Below the pieces are notes generated by a model. The model did not search any database and had not been told where the DNA came from. It worked only from the letters and a program-made list of their open reading frames with translations. The translations under genes were made by a program, and so were the position numbers. This document shows positions 59,701 through 64,000 of a stretch of DNA of 64,000 nucleotides, one piece after another. Where the stretch lies: assembly GCA_028386065.3 (NCBI GenBank), contig JAKUCV010006786.1, positions 1 through 64,000 of the forward strand, read 5' to 3'. The first letter of the stretch is position 1, and every line of letters starts with the position of its first letter. The DNA is from Turnera subulata (Eukaryota > Streptophyta > Magnoliopsida > Malpighiales > Passifloraceae).

Positions 59701-62700
59701 TTGTTTGGAAATTTTCAGGGAGAGAATGTTACGCATATTAGACACACAAGAGTTTAGTAGTCACCTGGCGAGCAACTCCAAGGGATCTCAGTCCACGTTC
59801 TGCAAATTTGTCAATTACAGAATGCACTCTGCGCTCAATTTCTGATCTGTTATGCGCCAGATTGAGAATCTAGGTGGCACACACAAAAGGTGATCAGGAA
59901 CTGTACATGCTTGTCAGCTGAAGTTCATTAATTTTTCAATGTTCTACCTGTTCTGGTGCACCTTTGCTCACTCTGTGCATTTTACCAGCAGCATCTATGT
60001 ACGTCAGTGCAGTCCTTTTGTCAGTTGGATTAAACGGAAGGAAGTGAACTTCTCTAATGCCAGCTCGTGCCTTAGGATGAAACCAAAAAAAGGGTTAGTC
60101 AAATTTCACAAGGGAAAGCTGCTCATCCAGATCAAAAGCTACAATTGTTTCCATAAGCTGCTCAGGTTGGTTTTCAAAAAGGAACCAAGTACTAATAATT
60201 GTGACAGTTTAAGATTTACGGTGATACCTCTTTGGGGTCTGCCAACATTGAGACAATCGCAGTATCAATTGCATCTTGGTTTTCTAACCTCGATGCTCTT
60301 GCCGCCATCAGCACGACCATGTCCTTATCAACACCTTTAGCAAAAACCTGTAAGAATACGAACGAACGAAACAACTTAGATTTTCCCAGATGTAAAAGCT
60401 AATACATTACACACTACTGGAAATACTTATATTCATCTTGCTTAATGAAATCTGATTCGTTAGGGTTGCAGCGATTTCTTCCAATCATTTTAATTAGTAA
60501 GCAGAATGTTTGGTTTTCGAGAACCCATTTCTGACAAAATTTGCTCGTCTTAGCAAGAACACATATATCAGCAGATCTAACATAGGCATGTCAAGTGGGC
60601 AACCTCTATCATGTTTTTGTCCACTGTCAACTTGTTAAGAGTTAATGTGCCTGTTTTATCACTGCAAAGCACATCCATTCCGGCCATTTCCTCTATCGCA
60701 GTCATTCTTTTTGTTATAGCTCCCTGCAGAAGACATTGATTGTCTGTTATATGATATGAGCATTTGTCTACCTATCTTCCAAATAAAGTGACTACCTAAA
60801 TCAAATCATGCCATAGGCATGAGAATCTTTTGCATGATCACTAATCAACTTTTCTTGTTGTGGCTCCGGTTACCTGCTGAGACAAGCGATGTGAACCAAT
60901 AGCCATTGTAACAGAAAGAACAGTTGGCATGGCAATAGGGATTCCACCAATCAATAGCACAAGTAAGTTATCGATGCCGACCCGGTATGCCCTCTCTTGT
61001 ATCCCATATATTACGATGATCTCAATAACCATTCCAACTGCAATCGAGCAAATGCAGAAGTTTCCAATTGCTGTTAAAACCTGCAACCATCAAAAGGGTC
61101 CGGTAATTGTAGTCCTCACTTGCATACAAATACTAAGCTGAATCTTTATATGAAGTAAAGAAACACTTGAATGAACCTGCTGGAAGTGTCCAACATGAGT
61201 AGTGTTTTCAACAAGATGAGCTGCCTTCCCGAAAAAGGTATGAACTCCAGTGGCAATCACAACTGCTTCAATTTCACCTTGCTTGCATGTGGAACCCGAG
61301 TAAACTCCATCTCCTGGATTCTTGGTTACTGGAAGCGATTCACCGGTAAGAGCAGACTGATGGTAGCAAGGAACGCGTCAGATCAAGAACGGTGTAACGT
61401 TTGTAGTGGTTAACAAGAATGAGAAAATAGGCCGTAAATATTGAATAGCTTTATTACCTGATCAATCTTTAACGGATCGCCTTCAAGAAGACGTGCATCA
61501 GCGGGAATGATATCACCGAGTTTGATACTAATAATGTCTCCAGGGACCAACACCGAGGCATCTTCCTCACTCCACTTTCCATCCCGTAGGACCTGGCAGC
61601 ATAAAAAAGCCAATAAGATACTATTCTCTTCTGCCATGAAACGATTTCAATTAGCAAAGTATATTTAAAACTAGCTTTTCCAGACCTTGGCTTTTGGAGC
61701 CAACCGAGCCATAAGTGCAGCAGCTGCATTTCCCGCATTGTTTTCCTCTATAAAACTGATGGTGGAATTGATTATCAACAGTGTCAGGATTCCAACAAAA
61801 TCATGATAGTCTGCACTCTTCCCCTGCAAAACAACAGCAGGATTTACATTTCATCAAACATTATTTTCGCTATTTTGGAAAAAAACACTTCTTGCGCTCT
61901 TGGCTGCCAAAGTTAGTTGATTGTTCTAAAGGATGAAGAAATCATATCAGGCTGGAACTAGATAGAAGATATAACTATTCGAATCAAAGAAGATCACAAA
62001 ATTCAGTTTCATATCTAGCCATGATCATCGATACTAGCTAGGAACCTCACTAAACCAAAATGATGGGGGCAGGATTGAGTTACGAACTTACCCCTCCATG
62101 TGCAAGAGCAATTGCCATGATAGCTGCTGCTTCCATGACCCATGACAATGGATTCCACATGAAACCCAAAAACTTCAGTATTTTACTTTCCTGAGAAACA
62201 CCATAAACCAAAAAATCAAATCTTGCAGAAAATAAGAGAAAACAAAACAAAAATAAAGGTTAGCATTTCTCTCTAACCTTTTTCTCTTCAAGTTTGTTGT
62301 ATCCGAACAAGTCCAGCCGCTCCTGGACTGCATCACTGGTCAACCCCTCTCTGGTGCATTTAAGATGATCGAAAACTTCTTCGACCGGTACATTTTCCTG
62401 CAAGAAAGTTACATCCATTGCAGCAAATGAGTGTTTGAGAGCAGACCTGGAGGATAACGTACTGAAGGTATCAGGGTCGTGATCAAATCTTCTTTGAGAA
62501 GAGCTTGTAAAACTTGAACAGTTTAGAATTGAGGAGTTGAACAATCAATAAAATATGGAAAAGAATTATATTCAAAGATTAGTAGAGCCAAATGTATGGC
62601 CAGTTGAATTGATCATTGGAATATCATCAAGAAAGAGCCTCTAAATGAGGTAAGATGCTTGATAACCTGACAAATCATATTGGTTAATATAGAGACAGGC

Positions 62701-62802
62701 TTAATTGTCGCTGCAAAGTTCAGCATGTCAAAGAGAATCAAGATAAGCACATACCAGATCAACAGCTTCTTTGATAACATCATCGAGGTTATTGACAACC
62801 AT
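56708..62802 (-). CDS. AHA7: Plasma-membrane H+-ATPase (P3A-type), AHA7-like
   Basis: Twenty-one exons on the minus strand: 62802-62755, 62397-62278, 62190-62092, 61823-61686, 61592-61458, 61356-61177, 61080-60874, 60723-60604, 60347-60228, 60070-59948, 59869-59765, 59675-59531, 59255-59091, 58980-58742, 58608-58576, 58459-58378, 58228-58068, 57895-57683, 57506-57324, 57099-56924, 56804-56708; 2889 nt, 962 residues. It pumps protons from cytosol to apoplast using ATP. Visible motifs are TGES (actuator), CSDKTGTLT with phosphorylated Asp331, KGAPEQ (nucleotide domain), [20 protein letters not shown] (hinge), and AILNDG with the proton-binding Asp686. The regulatory C-terminus ends HYTV, giving penultimate Thr961 for phosphorylation and 14-3-3 binding. 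All introns are GT-AG. Subfamily call AHA7 rests partly on gene order, so paralogue identity is less sure than function. Confidence 0.95.
57210..57307. repeat. 98-bp near-perfect palindrome in intron 19 of the H+-ATPase gene
   Basis: Bases 57210-57258 pair with 57259-57307 with a single mismatched pair and no spacer; the centre is an AT run. On the transcribed (minus) strand the first arm starts only about 16 nt after the exon 19 donor. Confidence 0.95.
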
Positions 62803-63540
62803 TTTAACTTCTAATCTTCAGCTTAGACTCTTCACACTTCACCTTGAGAGATGTGGGTACGTTAAGAGTTCCTGCACTGCCAAAAAAAATATTATCCACA
62901 TATCACCTGCCTCTCACACGTTTATAAATTGATGGGGATTTAAAAGGCTGCGTCCATTGTATTTCATCTCAATCTCTGTTTGAGCAGAGGCTTAAAACAC
63001 ATCGAAGATGAAGGAACCAAGATAAGAAGAGATTATCAATTTGTGAAGAGTCTTTTTGTATCAATTATTCATATGATATCCCCCTGCCAAACTAAGTAAA
63101 TTTGAAACTGCACTCTGAACAGAACATGCTATAAGTTTCAAACACATTAATGTGCAGTAAAAGCTAGACACACACACACACCAACACATCCTCTTAAAAA
63201 GAATATAAATTTAGTAACAGGTTTGAAAAACAATGTGCTCCAAGCTAACTACAAGACATGGAAGCATTACCTATTATAAGCTCTGGGATGTTAGTGACCA
63301 AAGCATTACAAGGCTTTAATAAGCAGATAGCTATTAGTCTTCGTACAGAAGGTACAGTGGCAGGTTGTTATGCTTGAGAGGTCTACATTATATAGGAGAG
63401 CCATACCAACTTCAGTTTGGAACGGGCAAGTTGAGATCCGGCAAGTAAAAACAATAAAGAATATTTTAACCACAACGTGAAAACTCCAACAAGCCACAAA
63501 GAGAGGTAGAGGAGGCACATATGGATATGGGGCTTAGAAG
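62803..63540. other. Upstream region of the H+-ATPase gene
   Basis: Promoter and 5' UTR of the minus-strand ATPase, possibly with a leader intron that I cannot place. No other coding exon recognised. Confidence 0.5.
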
Positions 63541-63720
63541 AATGGGTAAAAAAGTTTTTCTTGTCCCTTCACTTTTTCGTTTTCGCATTTATTGTCCCTT
63601 TTCCTTTTTTTCACTCTTCATGTCCCTCAACTCTTGAATTACCGGGTCACCATGTCCTTTTGACCCCAGCAGCCGGTTGGGAGCTGTGGCGTTAACACGT
63701 GTCCATGGGGCCCACTTCAC
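63541..63720. repeat. Dispersed-repeat terminus (inferred)
   Basis: Alternating 'gtcccttcactttt... / tgtccctcaactcttgaattaccgg' phrases, followed by a GC-richer AGCAGCCGG...GGCGTTAACACGTGTCC block, typical of ends of uncharacterised dispersed plant elements. The element would continue beyond the window, so the other end cannot be checked. Confidence 0.4.
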
Positions 63721-64000
63721 CTGATTCTATTTTTCTTTTTTCTCTTTCTTTCCTATTTTCTATTTTTCGGAAATCCTTTTTTAGGTTTTATTATATTAAT
63801 TTTATAATAAATAGAAGAGAAAAAAGAAATTTAACTTGAATTGCATTTATCATTAATCAAGAGCAATTAAGAGCAACTTTAATACGTTTATTATTAAAAA
63901 TATAATATAATAAAATAAAAATAAAAAATAAATAGATCTGGACAAGCCTTTTATTAATGCTAACAAATTGAAAAAAAATAAAAGGAAATCAAGACACCAA
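63721..64000. other. AT-rich right edge
   Basis: Strongly A/T-rich DNA, probably the interior of the preceding repeat. No gene seen. Confidence 0.4.

Noticed and set aside
1..64000. CRISPR arrays, operons, ribosome binding sites, phage or integron structures
   Set aside because: The window is plant nuclear DNA with spliced genes; no regularly spaced repeats or bacterial signals were seen.

Overview
The window is nuclear DNA from a flowering plant, most likely a core eudicot. The genes are spliced with GT-AG introns, intergenic DNA is A/T-rich, microsatellites are abundant, Stowaway-like MITEs are present, and the protein families are plant-specific (HD-Zip II, ARABIDILLO, PMEI, E-class PPR, plastid CPN10, plasma-membrane H+-ATPase). 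The species cannot be named from the sequence alone.

Layout. From 1.2 to 16.1 kb: a PMEI/invertase-inhibitor gene (-), plastid CPN10 (-, 7 exons), a secreted and probably GPI-anchored protein (+, 2 exons), a degenerate patch at 10.4-12.1 kb holding pieces of a metal-tolerance (MTP) gene, a copia reverse-transcriptase scrap and fold-back repeats, and a three-KH RNA-binding protein gene (+, 7 exons). From 16.1 to 24.6 kb: long non-coding DNA around a HAT3/ATHB4-type HD-Zip II gene (+, 4 exons), with a G-box cluster upstream and three Stowaway-like MITEs downstream. From 24.6 to 38.5 kb: ARPC5 (-), a DUF761 protein (+), plastid FKBP20-2 (+) and the cationic amino-acid transporter CAT9 (-). From 41.5 to 64 kb: ARABIDILLO (+, 12 exons), palmitoyl-protein thioesterase (-, 12 exons), an intronless PPR protein (-), and a P-type H+-ATPase of the AHA7 type (-, 21 exons).

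All multi-exon models were built by hand by matching splice sites to conserved protein continuity. Every one closes in frame with a total CDS length divisible by three. One CAT9 intron needs a GC donor.

The genes are independent transcription units; there are no operons. From memory, the set H+-ATPase, thioesterase, ARABIDILLO, FKBP20-2 and HAT3/ATHB4, with the PPR and CPN10 genes, matches the order of the duplicated Arabidopsis segments around At3g60330-At3g60390 and At2g44650-At2g44910. If so, this is a conserved ancestral eudicot block. I found no evidence of a novel multi-gene system. The unusual material is structural: fold-back duplications in intergenic DNA and in one intron, a GC-AG intron, coding microsatellites, and a cluster of light-signalling-type promoter elements.
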